61,330 nucleotides of DNA from Candidatus Desulfaltia sp. (GTDB lineage Bacteria > Desulfobacterota > Desulfobacteria > Desulfobacterales > ETH-SRB1). The notes beneath the pieces were generated by a model. The model did not search any database, was not told the origin of the DNA, and saw nothing but the letters and a program-made list of their open reading frames with translations. Below are positions 33,092-41,287 of the stretch, one piece after another. Every line of letters starts with the position of its first letter. Within the stretch, counting starts at the first letter, position 1. The DNA is taken from assembly GCA_030656555.1 (NCBI GenBank), contig JAUSPN010000053.1:1-61330 (forward strand). The letters run 5' to 3'. A program made the position numbers and the translations under genes.

Positions 33092-33145
33092 GCCGCCTCC
33101 ATGTATAAAGTTCATGGTTCAGGGTTTCCTGTTCAGAGTTTTTTC

Positions 33146-33161
33146 AACCGTGAACGGTTAC
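33146..33161. repeat. extragenic palindromic repeat copy
   Basis: AACCGT-GA-ACGGTT plus AC, identical to 14531-14546. It is flanked by GTTCATGGTTCAGGGTTT and GAACCTTTGAACCCTGAAC (33115-33180), which themselves form an inverted repeat, upstream of proC. Confidence 0.6.
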
Positions 33162-33337
33162 GAACCTTTGAACCCTGAACATATTTAAACATATAAATAG
33201 CGGTTGAACATATGACATGTCAATGATTTTACTTGAAACATCTTGACTTATAGTTTAGAAATATTTAGTTATTTTATCATTGTTTTATAATCACAACCAG
33301 TGGCTGGAACAAAAAAAAATAAAATATAAGGTTTCTT

Positions 33338-33637
33338 ATGTATGTAGTTGGTTATCTTTTAATGGCTGTAGCAAAGGTCATCGATATTGCTTTGCTTTGC
33401 TTTATGTGGATTGTTGTAGCGCGGGCTGTCTTGTCATGGGTTAATCCTGATCCTTATAATCCTATTGTGCGTTTTATTCATAATACTACGGAACCGGTTC
33501 TATATCGCGTACGCCAATTCATTCCCTTTAACTTCGGAGGCTTTGATCTTTCTCCGATTGTTGTTTTTTTGGTAATTATCTTTCTTCGCACATTTATTGT
33601 CAGCAGCCTATTCAGATTGTCTGGAACCTTGTTATAA
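33338..33637 (+). CDS. YggT family membrane protein
   Basis: 99 residues with two transmembrane regions (about 5-30 and 68-95). The first ends in the YggT string VVARAVLSWVNPDPYNPIVRF, the next part is TEPVLYRVRQFIPFNFGGFDLSPIVVFLVI. The family is linked with cell division or osmotic shock; here it precedes divIVA, as in many bacteria. A TATAAT at 33286-33291 could be its -10 element, but the -35 is poor. Confidence 0.9.
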   Translation: MYVVGYLLMAVAKVIDIALLCFMWIVVARAVLSWVNPDPYNPIVRFIHNTTEPVLYRVRQFIPFNFGGFDLSPIVVFLVIIFLRTFIVSSLFRLSGTLL

Positions 33638-33662
33638 TTAATTAAAAAACAGGTGATATATC

Positions 33663-34166
33663 ATGAAAATCATGCCAATTGAAATTCAACAACAACAGTT
33701 TAAAGTAAGATTCAGAGGATTTGACGTCAAAGAAGTTGATAACTTCCTTGAACAGTTAGCTGATACCTTTGGATTGTTACAGCAGGAAAACAAGAACGCA
33801 CAAAATGAAATTCAAAGAATAAAGCTTGAAACCCAAGGTTATAAAGAACGTGAAGAAATATTCAAGCGTGCCATGCTCAACTCCCAAAAAGTATTGGATC
33901 AGATGCAGGAAAATGCTCAAAAATCAGCTGAATTAATTATTGCCAATGCGGAAATAAATGCGGAAAAAATCTTAAACAGAACCCATAAAAGACTCTCTCA
34001 GTTGCATGATGATATCGCAGAGTTGAAACGACAGCGGATACAAATCGAAGTTCAGATCCGTTCAATAATTGAATCGCACACTAAACTGCTTGAAATCGGC
34101 AATGAGGGGATTAAGGCTATAGATGAAGAAGACGCAAAATTAAAGTTTTTACAGCGCCAGGCATAG
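33663..34166 (+). CDS. DivIVA-domain coiled-coil protein
   Basis: 167 residues. The N-terminal DivIVA membrane-binding motif is PIEIQQQQFKVRFRGFDVKEVDNFLEQL, where the RGFDxxEVDxFL signature is clear. A nearly continuous coiled coil follows to about 150. DivIVA-type proteins bind curved membranes at poles or division sites and recruit partners. The gene sits between yggT and pilT with short gaps, suggesting polar targeting of the type IV pilus motors (inference). Confidence 0.9.
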   Translation: MKIMPIEIQQQQFKVRFRGFDVKEVDNFLEQLADTFGLLQQENKNAQNEIQRIKLETQGYKEREEIFKRAMLNSQKVLDQMQENAQKSAELIIANAEINAEKILNRTHKRLSQLHDDIAELKRQRIQIEVQIRSIIESHTKLLEIGNEGIKAIDEEDAKLKFLQRQA

Positions 34167-34175
34167 GAGCAGCAA

Positions 34176-35258
34176 GTGGCAAAAATAGATGCTTTTTTTA
34201 AATTAATGCATGACCAGGGTGCTTCGGATCTTCATCTTGTATCAGGGCAACCTCCTGTTCTCAGGATAAGAGGCGATATGGAGAGGGTCAAATATAAGGT
34301 GCTTGAAAATGATGAGCTTAAGGCCATGCTTTATGAAATTGCGCCCGAAGAAAAGGTAAAAGTCTTCGAGGAAACAGGGGATGTTGATTTTGGATATGAA
34401 ATACCCGGGCTTGCAAGGTACAGGGCAAATTTCTTTATGCAGAAATATGGCGCTGCCGCTGTTTTCAGAGAAATCCCGGCAGAGATAATGACAGCCGAAC
34501 AGCTCGGCCTTCCACCGGTTATAACAAAGCTGGCTTCACTTCCAAGAGGCTTGGTTCTGGTGACAGGGCCGACCGGAAGCGGAAAGTCGACAACACTTGC
34601 GGCAATAATTGATGAGGCAAACAGAACACGCAAGGATCATATAATCACCGTCGAAGACCCAGTTGAATTTGTTCATAAAAGCCAGAGCTGTATAGTTAAC
34701 CATCGTGAAGTGGGCCTTCATACAAAAACATTCAGCACTGCCCTGCGAGGCGCTTTGCGCGAGGATCCGGATATTATTCTGGTCGGTGAATTAAGAGACC
34801 TGGAAACAATATCGCTTGCCGTAGAAGCTGCATCTACAGGGCATCTTGTTTTTGGCACACTTCATACTTCCAGCGCTGCCAAGACTGTTGACCGTATTGT
34901 AGAGGTTTTTCCGTCAGAGCAACAGCCACAGATACGTTCAACACTATCTGATGGATTAAGAGCCGTAATAGCACAGGTGTTGTTTAAAAGGATTGATAAA
35001 AAAGGGCGGTGCCCTGCGCTGGAAATACTGATAGCAAACCCGGCTGTTCGGAATCTTATTAGAGAAGGAAAAACCTATCAAATACCTTCAATGATTCAGA
35101 CCGGCAGGAAATACGGAATGCAGCTTTTGGATGATGCTATTATGGAGCTGTATAAAAAGGGGTGGATAAGCGCTGACGAAGCTTATATGAAATCGAATGA
35201 TAAAGCCAAATTCAGACCCTTTTTAAAGACTCCGCCGGTAGATTTTACTGAAGCATAA
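34176..35258 (+). CDS. pilT: Type IV pilus retraction ATPase PilT
   Basis: 360 residues. N-terminal PAS-like domain (LMHDQGASDLHLVSGQPPVLRI), Walker A GPTGSGKSTT near 133, Asp box and Walker B REDPDIILVGELRD, His box GHLVFGTLHTSSAAKTVDRI, and the retraction motif region at the C-terminus (LLDDAIMELYKKGWISADEA). It depolymerises pili for twitching. The start at GTG or ATG is near AGGAGCAGCAAGTGGCA; GTG at 34176 has a good site. A second PilT-like gene follows after a repeat element. Confidence 0.93.
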   Translation: MAKIDAFFKLMHDQGASDLHLVSGQPPVLRIRGDMERVKYKVLENDELKAMLYEIAPEEKVKVFEETGDVDFGYEIPGLARYRANFFMQKYGAAAVFREIPAEIMTAEQLGLPPVITKLASLPRGLVLVTGPTGSGKSTTLAAIIDEANRTRKDHIITVEDPVEFVHKSQSCIVNHREVGLHTKTFSTALRGALREDPDIILVGELRDLETISLAVEAASTGHLVFGTLHTSSAAKTVDRIVEVFPSEQQPQIRSTLSDGLRAVIAQVLFKRIDKKGRCPALEILIANPAVRNLIREGKTYQIPSMIQTGRKYGMQLLDDAIMELYKKGWISADEAYMKSNDKAKFRPFLKTPPVDFTEA

Positions 35259-35261
35259 TAT

Positions 35262-35425
35262 TGATGGCGTCGTAAAAAGTCTCATCTACTGCGTTGCATT
35301 AATTTTTCAGACTCTCAACATACTATATGTATGCCTTCGAGCCCGAAAAATCACTACGCCTTGTATATGAAACTTTTTACTTAGCCATCTAAAGTAACAT
35401 CTTGGACTTTTTACGAGTTCGTCAA
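35262..35425. repeat. MITE-like element with terminal inverted repeats
   Basis: TGATGGCGTCGTAAAAAGTC (35262-35281) and GACTTTTTACGAGTTCGTCA (35405-35424) form imperfect terminal inverted repeats around about 125 bases. The interior has smaller palindromes (ATACTATATGTAT) and no reading frame. It lies in the gap between the two pilT-like genes. I recall repeats with these ends from other Desulfobacterales genomes; that memory needs a search to confirm. Confidence 0.6.
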
Positions 35426-35446
35426 TATTTAATCGGAGATTATATC

Positions 35447-36616
35447 ATGAGAAAGCAGGAAATTGATTACATATTAACAAAGATGCTTGAGGCTGGTAAT
35501 AATATTTCCGATCTTAATATAACTGTCGGCAAACCGTTTCAGGTAGAGAGTTCCGGCGAGCTTATCCCTGTTGAAACAGATCCTCCTTTTCACAAACTCA
35601 CACCATTTCAAACCGAAATCTTTGCTCTTAATCTGATTAATCAGGATCATCGTCTTGCTGAAACACTTCTAAGGGAAGGTTCGTGCGATTTGTCATACGA
35701 ACTTCCCGGCAAGGCTCGTTTCAGGGTAAATATTTTTTCTCAGATGAGTAATTATTCGATTATTCTGCGAAAACTGGAATCTAAGGTTCCCACACTTCAG
35801 GAACTGAAGCTTCCCACGTCGTTTGAAAAGATGGCCCTGGAGAAAAACGGAATTGTTCTGGTTACAGGCGCGACAGGGTCCGGTAAAACAACCTCTCTTG
35901 CAGCGATTCTCAATGAGATCAATGAAACTAAATCGGTTCATGTAGTGACACTTGAAGATCCCGTTGAATACGAGCATCCGCAAAAAAAATCTACCTTTAA
36001 CCAGCGGGAGATGGGCAATGATTTTAACACATTTGCCAGTGGTTTAAGGGCAGCCCTTCGCCAGGCTCCAAAGGTAATTCTGGTCGGCGAAATGCGTGAC
36101 AGAGAAACAGTCGAAATCGGGCTTAACGCCGCTGAAACAGGCCACCTGGTATTAAGCACTCTTCATACCGTGGATGCAGGGCAGACAATCAACCGTATCC
36201 TTGGCATGTTCAACACAGAAGAGGAAAATCAGATCCGCATACGGCTTGCCGACGCTGTACGCTGGATCGTATGCCAGAGACTTCTTCCAAAGATTGGCGG
36301 AGGCCGTGTGGCTGCTTTTGAAATTATGGGGACCAACCTGCGTATAAAGGATACGATCCTGCAAGGTGAATCAGAGGGAAAAACCTTTTATGAAATAATT
36401 AGCGCTGGAAAAGCCTTTGGCATGACAACTTTTGACGACTATATCGTGGAACTGTACGAAAAAGGCCTGATCACCGAAGAAACAGCTATAGCCTATGCTT
36501 CCCGCAAAGGAATTGTTGGTCGTGAAATTGATTCAATTAAAAGCAGCCGCGGAGAGGCTACCACAGATATCGAAGGCCTGCAGGTTGACAATGATTACGG
36601 AAAAACGAGGAAATAA
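35447..36616 (+). CDS. PilT/PilU-like type IV pilus ATPase
   Basis: 389 residues from the ATG at 35447, preceded by GGAG; the frame is open from 35402, but that part lies in the repeat element. Walker A GATGSGKTTS near 140, Walker B RQAPKVILVGEMRD, His box GHLVLSTLHTVDAGQTINRI. It diverges from the PilT upstream and carries a C-terminal extension (about 350-389, SIKSSRGEATTDIEGLQ). By analogy with PilU it may assist PilT in retraction. It may be co-transcribed with the following zinc-ribbon gene (2-base gap). Confidence 0.88.
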   Translation: MRKQEIDYILTKMLEAGNNISDLNITVGKPFQVESSGELIPVETDPPFHKLTPFQTEIFALNLINQDHRLAETLLREGSCDLSYELPGKARFRVNIFSQMSNYSIILRKLESKVPTLQELKLPTSFEKMALEKNGIVLVTGATGSGKTTSLAAILNEINETKSVHVVTLEDPVEYEHPQKKSTFNQREMGNDFNTFASGLRAALRQAPKVILVGEMRDRETVEIGLNAAETGHLVLSTLHTVDAGQTINRILGMFNTEEENQIRIRLADAVRWIVCQRLLPKIGGGRVAAFEIMGTNLRIKDTILQGESEGKTFYEIISAGKAFGMTTFDDYIVELYEKGLITEETAIAYASRKGIVGREIDSIKSSRGEATTDIEGLQVDNDYGKTRK

Positions 36617-36618
36617 TA

Positions 36619-37311
36619 ATGGATATTGTTTGCAAAGAATGCGAAAGCAAGTTTAAAATTCCGGACGAAAAGGTGCCCAAAAGTCAGCTTTTCACACTTT
36701 CATGTCCAAAATGCAAAAACAAAATTTCCATTGACACACGCCTGGACGTTTCTTCGTCATTTGAAGAGAAACCTCAGCCATCAGCTACAGCAGAAACTGT
36801 CATAAAAAAGACCATTATCGACGAAGTAGACTCCGGCGCTTATGATGCCTCGGAAAAACCTTTTGATTTTCTGGAAGAGGGATCAAAGACAGCCCTTCTA
36901 TGTGAGCCGGATTCGACTGTTAGAGGCAAAATCAGGTCCGCCATGGAAAACCTGGGATATAATGTCACTGAACCGGCGTCTGATAGAGATGCCCTCAAAC
37001 AGATGCGCTTTCATGTCTTTGATATGGTGGTATTAAGCGAAGTGTTTAGTTCCACAGATCCGGACGAAAATAATGTCATGAAGTATCTGGAACGGCTTTC
37101 TATGACCATACGACGGAAAATCTTTGTGGTTCTTGTTACCAGCCGATTCCGCACAACAGATAACATGGCAGCCTTTAACAAGAGCGTCAACATTGTTGTC
37201 AATACGAAAAACATAGATGAAATAGAAAAAATTATTAAAAGTGGGCTGTCCGACAATGCTGTTTTTTACCGCGTTTTCAAGGATGCCCTTGTAAAAACCG
37301 GCAAGGTGTAA
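36619..37311 (+). CDS. Zinc-ribbon protein with degenerate receiver domain
   Basis: 230 residues. An MJ0042-type zinc ribbon is at 1-40 (CKECESKFKIPDEKVP and CPKCKNKISI give C-x2-C and C-x2-C). A linker leads to a response-regulator-like domain at about 90-215 (TALLCEPDSTVRGKIRSAMENLGY onward). At the phosphorylation site the sequence is FDMVVLSEVF, with Ser where Asp is expected, so it is probably a pseudo-receiver. It follows the pilT-like gene by two bases and may regulate or localise the motors; partner and output are unknown. Confidence 0.8.
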   Translation: MDIVCKECESKFKIPDEKVPKSQLFTLSCPKCKNKISIDTRLDVSSSFEEKPQPSATAETVIKKTIIDEVDSGAYDASEKPFDFLEEGSKTALLCEPDSTVRGKIRSAMENLGYNVTEPASDRDALKQMRFHVFDMVVLSEVFSSTDPDENNVMKYLERLSMTIRRKIFVVLVTSRFRTTDNMAAFNKSVNIVVNTKNIDEIEKIIKSGLSDNAVFYRVFKDALVKTGKV

Positions 37312-37325
37312 TCAGCCGGAAAGCT

Positions 37326-38099
37326 TTATTGAGTGTCTCTTATTTTTTCATAGATGATGCGCAATCCTTCCAGGGTCAGGGAAGTATCTACCAGGTCTAT
37401 GCTCTCGCAAACTTCTGCCATGATTTTGGCCAGCCCTCCTGTGGCAATTATTTTGGGGTTGTTTCCGATCTCTGTTTTCATCCGCCTGACAATTCCATCC
37501 ACAAGGCCGGCATATCCATAAATAATCCCTGACTTCATGCTGCTCGCGGTATCTTTACCGATTACTCTTTCAGGAGGCTTGAAAATTTCCACTCTTGGCA
37601 GTTTGGATGTTTTTTCAAACAGAGCCTCAGAAGAAATCATAATTCCGGGACTGATTGCACCGCCAAGATACTCGCCCTTTGTCGAGATGGCATCAAAAGT
37701 TGTGGCTGTGCCGAAATCCACTACAATAAGGCTGGTTTTATATTTGTGAAAACCTGCAACAGCATTTACAATCCTATCTGCCCCAACCTCTGCTGGATTG
37801 GTGTAAAGAATTGGTATTCCAGCGGTTGATGCATCTACCCAGTATGGAACATGTCCTAAGTATTTATGGCAGAATGAATCCAGAATAGCCGCCATTGGCG
37901 GAACCACGCAGGAGATTATTGTGTCATCTATTTTATTAATGTCAATATTGCTTCCCGTAAAAAGATTAGATACAAGAAGGTTGAACTCATCTTCCGTAAT
38001 ATTTTTTTCTGAACGGATCCGCCAGTCTTTTAGAAGATGAGCGCCATCATAAACACCCATTACAATGTTTGTATTTCCAATATCTATAACTAAAAGCAT
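37326..38099 (-). CDS. coaX: Type III pantothenate kinase
   Basis: 257 residues. N-terminal LLVIDIGNTNIVMGVYDG, then GADRIVNAVAGFHKY, VVDFGTATTFDAIS, GGAISPGIMIS and IATGGLAKIMAE, the complete ASKHA-fold set of CoaX. It phosphorylates pantothenate at the start of CoA synthesis and needs a monovalent cation. The ATG at 38099 lies four bases after the folP stop, so the two genes are coupled. Confidence 0.95.
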   Translation of the reverse strand: MLLVIDIGNTNIVMGVYDGAHLLKDWRIRSEKNITEDEFNLLVSNLFTGSNIDINKIDDTIISCVVPPMAAILDSFCHKYLGHVPYWVDASTAGIPILYTNPAEVGADRIVNAVAGFHKYKTSLIVVDFGTATTFDAISTKGEYLGGAISPGIMISSEALFEKTSKLPRVEIFKPPERVIGKDTASSMKSGIIYGYAGLVDGIVRRMKTEIGNNPKIIATGGLAKIMAEVCESIDLVDTSLTLEGLRIIYEKIRDTQ

Positions 38100-38102
38100 A
38101 TA

Positions 38103-39038
38103 TTAACCGTTTACGGTTGTCGGTTCACAGTTTTTGCAACCTTGAACCGTGGAACTGTGAACCTGTTTAATAGCATCAACAATTTTTATTGTCTTATATG
38201 TTCCGGCAACATCATGGACACGCACAATGGCGGCTCCATGTAAAACTGCAGCAGCAACCGCTGCCTGGGTGCCGGTTTCCACCGCAGGCATATCATTCTT
38301 GATATCCCTGTCCTTGATATCCCCGGCTGGTTTGTTAAACAGGATGTTTCTAATAAATGATTTTCTTGAAGGTCCTATAAGAATAGGCACATCCAGGCTT
38401 GTAAATTCATGTAACTGATTAATTAAAAGAAGATTATGTTCAACTGTCTTACCAAAACCGATTCCAGGATCGATAATGATTTTTGATCTTGAAATCCCGT
38501 TTTTTTCAGCCATGATGATTACATTTTCAAGAAACTCTTTAACTTCACTGATAACATCATTATAAAACGGTTTTAACTGCATTGTTTCAGGGGTTCCTTT
38601 CATATGCATCAAAATGACCGGCACCCCGTATTGGGCAGCAACAGCCGCCATTTTATTATCAGAACGCAACGCACTTATATCGTTTATTATGGAAGCGCCG
38701 GCTAAAATAGCCTGTCTTGCCACTTCTGACTTTTTCGTATCAATGGAAATCGGTATTGAAATATGTTTTGCCAGATTTTCTATTACAGGAAGAACACGCC
38801 TGCACTCCTCCTCAACAGAAACCGCTTTTGAAAAAGGGCGGGAAGATTCACCTCCAACATCAATTATGTCTGCTCCGTCTTCAACAAGTTTTTTCCCATG
38901 AGCAAAAGCAGCGCTGGTTGAAAAAAATTTACCCCCGTCAGAAAATGAATCAGGAGTTACATTTAAAACACCCATAATCAGGGTGCGGGTGCCAAATGAC
39001 AGAGTATGCCTTCCGCACAAAATATCATATGTTTTCAT
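38103..39038 (-). CDS. folP: Dihydropteroate synthase
   Basis: 311 residues from the ATG at 39038; a GTG at 39068 lies inside a repeat and is unlikely. MGVLNVTPDSFSDGG, DVGGESSRPF, SIDTKKSEVARQAILAGASIINDISALR, IIIDPGIGFGKTVEHN and IGPSRKSFI are the family motifs for binding pterin and p-aminobenzoate. The last 20 residues (after VDAIK, beginning QVHSSTVQG) are encoded by a copy of the extragenic repeat, so the native C-terminus was replaced or extended. It forms a pair with coaX downstream and follows ftsH and tilS. Confidence 0.94.
   Translation of the reverse strand: MKTYDILCGRHTLSFGTRTLIMGVLNVTPDSFSDGGKFFSTSAAFAHGKKLVEDGADIIDVGGESSRPFSKAVSVEEECRRVLPVIENLAKHISIPISIDTKKSEVARQAILAGASIINDISALRSDNKMAAVAAQYGVPVILMHMKGTPETMQLKPFYNDVISEVKEFLENVIIMAEKNGISRSKIIIDPGIGFGKTVEHNLLLINQLHEFTSLDVPILIGPSRKSFIRNILFNKPAGDIKDRDIKNDMPAVETGTQAAVAAAVLHGAAIVRVHDVAGTYKTIKIVDAIKQVHSSTVQGCKNCEPTTVNG
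38104..38166. repeat. extragenic palindromic repeat copy overlapping the folP 3' end
   Basis: AACCGT-TT-ACGGTT at 38105-38118, followed by GTCGGTTCACAGTT, then CTTGAACCGTGGAACTGTGAACC, which pairs back with GGTTCACAG. The copy encodes the folP tail and stop. Confidence 0.6.
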
Positions 39039-39040
39039 TT

Positions 39041-39316
39041 TTGTAACCGTTGACGGTTGTCGGTTCACAGTTGACAGTTTATTGAAGAACCCTGGAGCAA
39101 TCTACAGGAAATGCGCTCGCTATTGCGGTTCAATGAACTATGCAACGCTTGAAGCATTTTGGATATTGATTTCAACTCTTGAATTAATTCTTTTGCATCT
39201 ACAAATCAGAAAATATATTAACCTCACTTCTAACTCTTCAAAAGAGGACCACATAATTTTCCTCTACCTTCTGTTTTTCTCAACTGTGAACCGATAACTG
39301 TAAACCGTGAACGGTT
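39041..39316. repeat. inverted pair of extragenic repeats between ftsH and folP
   Basis: The left copy GTAACCGTTGACGGTT...CGGTTCACAGTTGA (39043-39075) and the right copy (39280-39315), read in reverse complement as GTAACCGTTCACGGTT...CGGTTCACAGTTGA, are arranged head to head around about 200 bases. On the plus strand the interior reads STLELILLHLQIRKYI, which faintly resembles the small four-helix-bundle proteins (23S intervening-sequence type), so this may be the relic of a small mobile unit. No intact gene is present. Confidence 0.5.
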
Positions 39317-39318
39317 AC

Positions 39319-41151
39319 TCATTTTTTTTTATCTTTAGACTCTTCGGGCGGCAACCCAAACTCCGGTTTCATGGAGTGTATAAGTTCATCAAGCTCTTTT
39401 CCTTTGACGGTCTCCTTTTCAAGAAGAAGCTGCGCAAGTTTATGAAGAATATCTACATTTTCCTTTAATACATTTTCGGCCTGGGCGTATGCTTTGTTGA
39501 TAAAAGAATTTATTTCCTGATCTATTATTTTCGCTGTTTCTTCAGAGTAATCCCTGTGCTGAGATATTTCACGGCCAAGAAAAATCTGTTCTTCATTCTT
39601 TGCATAAGAAAGAGGGCCAAGCTTTTTACTCATACCCCAGGAACGCACCATCCGCTGGGCAAGGTCAGTTGCCTGTTTGATGTCATTTACCGCACCGGTG
39701 GTGATTCTGTTAAAAACAATTTCTTCGGCTACCCGGCCTCCAAAGGCAACTGAAAGCTCATTTTCAAGCTGATCTTTAAATCTGAAATCCCTTTCTTCAG
39801 GCAAGAACCATGTAACACCTGCCGCGCGGCCTCTTGGTATAATGGTTATCTTGTTAATCGGATCTGTATTGGGCAACAAACGGGCAACAAGGGCGTGTCC
39901 TCCTTCGTGATATGCTGTTATTTTTCTATCCTCTTCCTTGACGACTTTTGACTTGCGTTCCAGCCCCATGTAAACTTTATCTTTTGCATCTTCCAGGTCG
40001 GACATATCAATTTTTTCTTTGTTTCTTTTGGCGCCAAGAAGTGCTGCTTCATTAACCAGGTTTTCCAGGTCTGCGCCGGAAAAACCTGGCGTTCCCTTTG
40101 CCAAAACCAGTGAATCGACATCAGGCGCAATAGGCGTTTTTTTCATGTGAACGTTAAGAATTTTTTCACGGCCCTGTATGTCGGGAAGTGAAACAACCAC
40201 CTGGCGGTCGAAACGGCCGGGACGCATAAGAGCAGGATCAAGCACATCCGGCCGGTTTGTTGCGGATATCAGTATAACACCTTCATTTGATTCAAATCCG
40301 TCCATTTCAACAAGAAGCTGGTTTAATGTCTGTTCTCTTTCGTCATGTCCCCCTCCGAGACCAGCCCCCCTATGCCTTCCTACAGCATCGAGTTCATCAA
40401 TAAATATGATACAGGGAGCGTTCTTTTTGCCCTGAACAAAAAGGTCTCTTACACGTGATGCTCCTACGCCGACAAACATTTCTACAAAATCTGAGCCGCT
40501 GATGCTAAAGAAAGGAACCCCTGCTTCGCCTGCAATAGCGCGTGCAAGAAGAGTTTTTCCTGTACCCGGAGGCCCCATCAGAAGAACCCCTTTGGGTATT
40601 CGTCCTCCAAGACGTGTAAACTTTTTAGGCTCTTTCAGAAAATCAACAATTTCACCAAGTTCTTCCTTTGCCTCCTCGATTCCCGCAACATCGTCAAATG
40701 TTACTTTTTTTGACTGGTCGGATTGCAGTCGCGCGCGACTCTTACCGAATGAAAGCGCCTTGCCACCTCCAGACTGCATTTGACGCATAAAAAATATCCA
40801 TATCCCTACGAGAACAATCATGGGAAGCCATGAAACAAGAATGGATATATACCATGGCGACTGGGCTGGGGGTTTTGCGTTAATAGATACACCCTTTTGC
40901 CTGAGAATCTTGATAAGATCGGCATCCTGGGGCGCAAATACCTTGAAATGATTCTGGCTTGTATCAGTAACCAGAAGCTCCTGACCCCGTATAACCACAT
41001 CAGCTACCCTTTCGCTTTCTACCATGGCAAGAAAATCGGTGTAATTGATATTAGATTCAGGCATGCGCTGCTGGCTGAAAAGATTATATAGCATTATCAT
41101 CACCAAAGTGATGACTATCCATAAAGCAAGATTTTTATAAAATTGGTTCAA
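39319..41151 (-). CDS. ftsH: ATP-dependent zinc metalloprotease FtsH
   Basis: 610 residues. Two N-terminal transmembrane helices (about 8-25 and 104-123) flank a small periplasmic domain. AAA+ motifs: [17 protein letters not shown] near 193, [11 protein letters not shown] near 250, and the second region of homology [20 protein letters not shown]. The zinc site is HEGGH (commonly HEAGH) with a downstream Asp in [11 protein letters not shown]. It degrades misfolded membrane proteins and short-lived regulators. It lies 136 bases after tilS, the usual tilS-ftsH order, with repeats in both gaps. Confidence 0.96.
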   Translation of the reverse strand: MNQFYKNLALWIVITLVMIMLYNLFSQQRMPESNINYTDFLAMVESERVADVVIRGQELLVTDTSQNHFKVFAPQDADLIKILRQKGVSINAKPPAQSPWYISILVSWLPMIVLVGIWIFFMRQMQSGGGKALSFGKSRARLQSDQSKKVTFDDVAGIEEAKEELGEIVDFLKEPKKFTRLGGRIPKGVLLMGPPGTGKTLLARAIAGEAGVPFFSISGSDFVEMFVGVGASRVRDLFVQGKKNAPCIIFIDELDAVGRHRGAGLGGGHDEREQTLNQLLVEMDGFESNEGVILISATNRPDVLDPALMRPGRFDRQVVVSLPDIQGREKILNVHMKKTPIAPDVDSLVLAKGTPGFSGADLENLVNEAALLGAKRNKEKIDMSDLEDAKDKVYMGLERKSKVVKEEDRKITAYHEGGHALVARLLPNTDPINKITIIPRGRAAGVTWFLPEERDFRFKDQLENELSVAFGGRVAEEIVFNRITTGAVNDIKQATDLAQRMVRSWGMSKKLGPLSYAKNEEQIFLGREISQHRDYSEETAKIIDQEINSFINKAYAQAENVLKENVDILHKLAQLLLEKETVKGKELDELIHSMKPEFGLPPEESKDKKK

Positions 41152-41168
41152 AAGATAGTACCTCCATT

Positions 41169-41262
41169 TACGGTTGTCGGTTCACGGTTTTTTTACTGAT
41201 TGCTTTTATGTTTTGATCAACAGTTAACTGTAAACTGATAACTGTGAACTGTGAACCGTTTT
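41169..41262. repeat. extragenic palindromic repeat copies upstream of ftsH
   Basis: TTACGGTTGTCGGTTCACGG at 41169 and, inverted, CAGTTAACTGTAAACTG... to GTGAACTGTGAACCGTTTT at 41221-41262. This is the same family as at 38104 and 39041. Confidence 0.55.
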
Positions 41263-41287
41263 CATAAATATTAATCATTATTATTAA

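Noticed and set aside
38983-39297. Plus-strand frame of 104 codons ending STLELILLHLQIRKYI
   Set aside because: It crosses folP and the repeats; only the last part faintly resembles a four-helix-bundle protein. Kept as a remark under the repeat, not as a gene.
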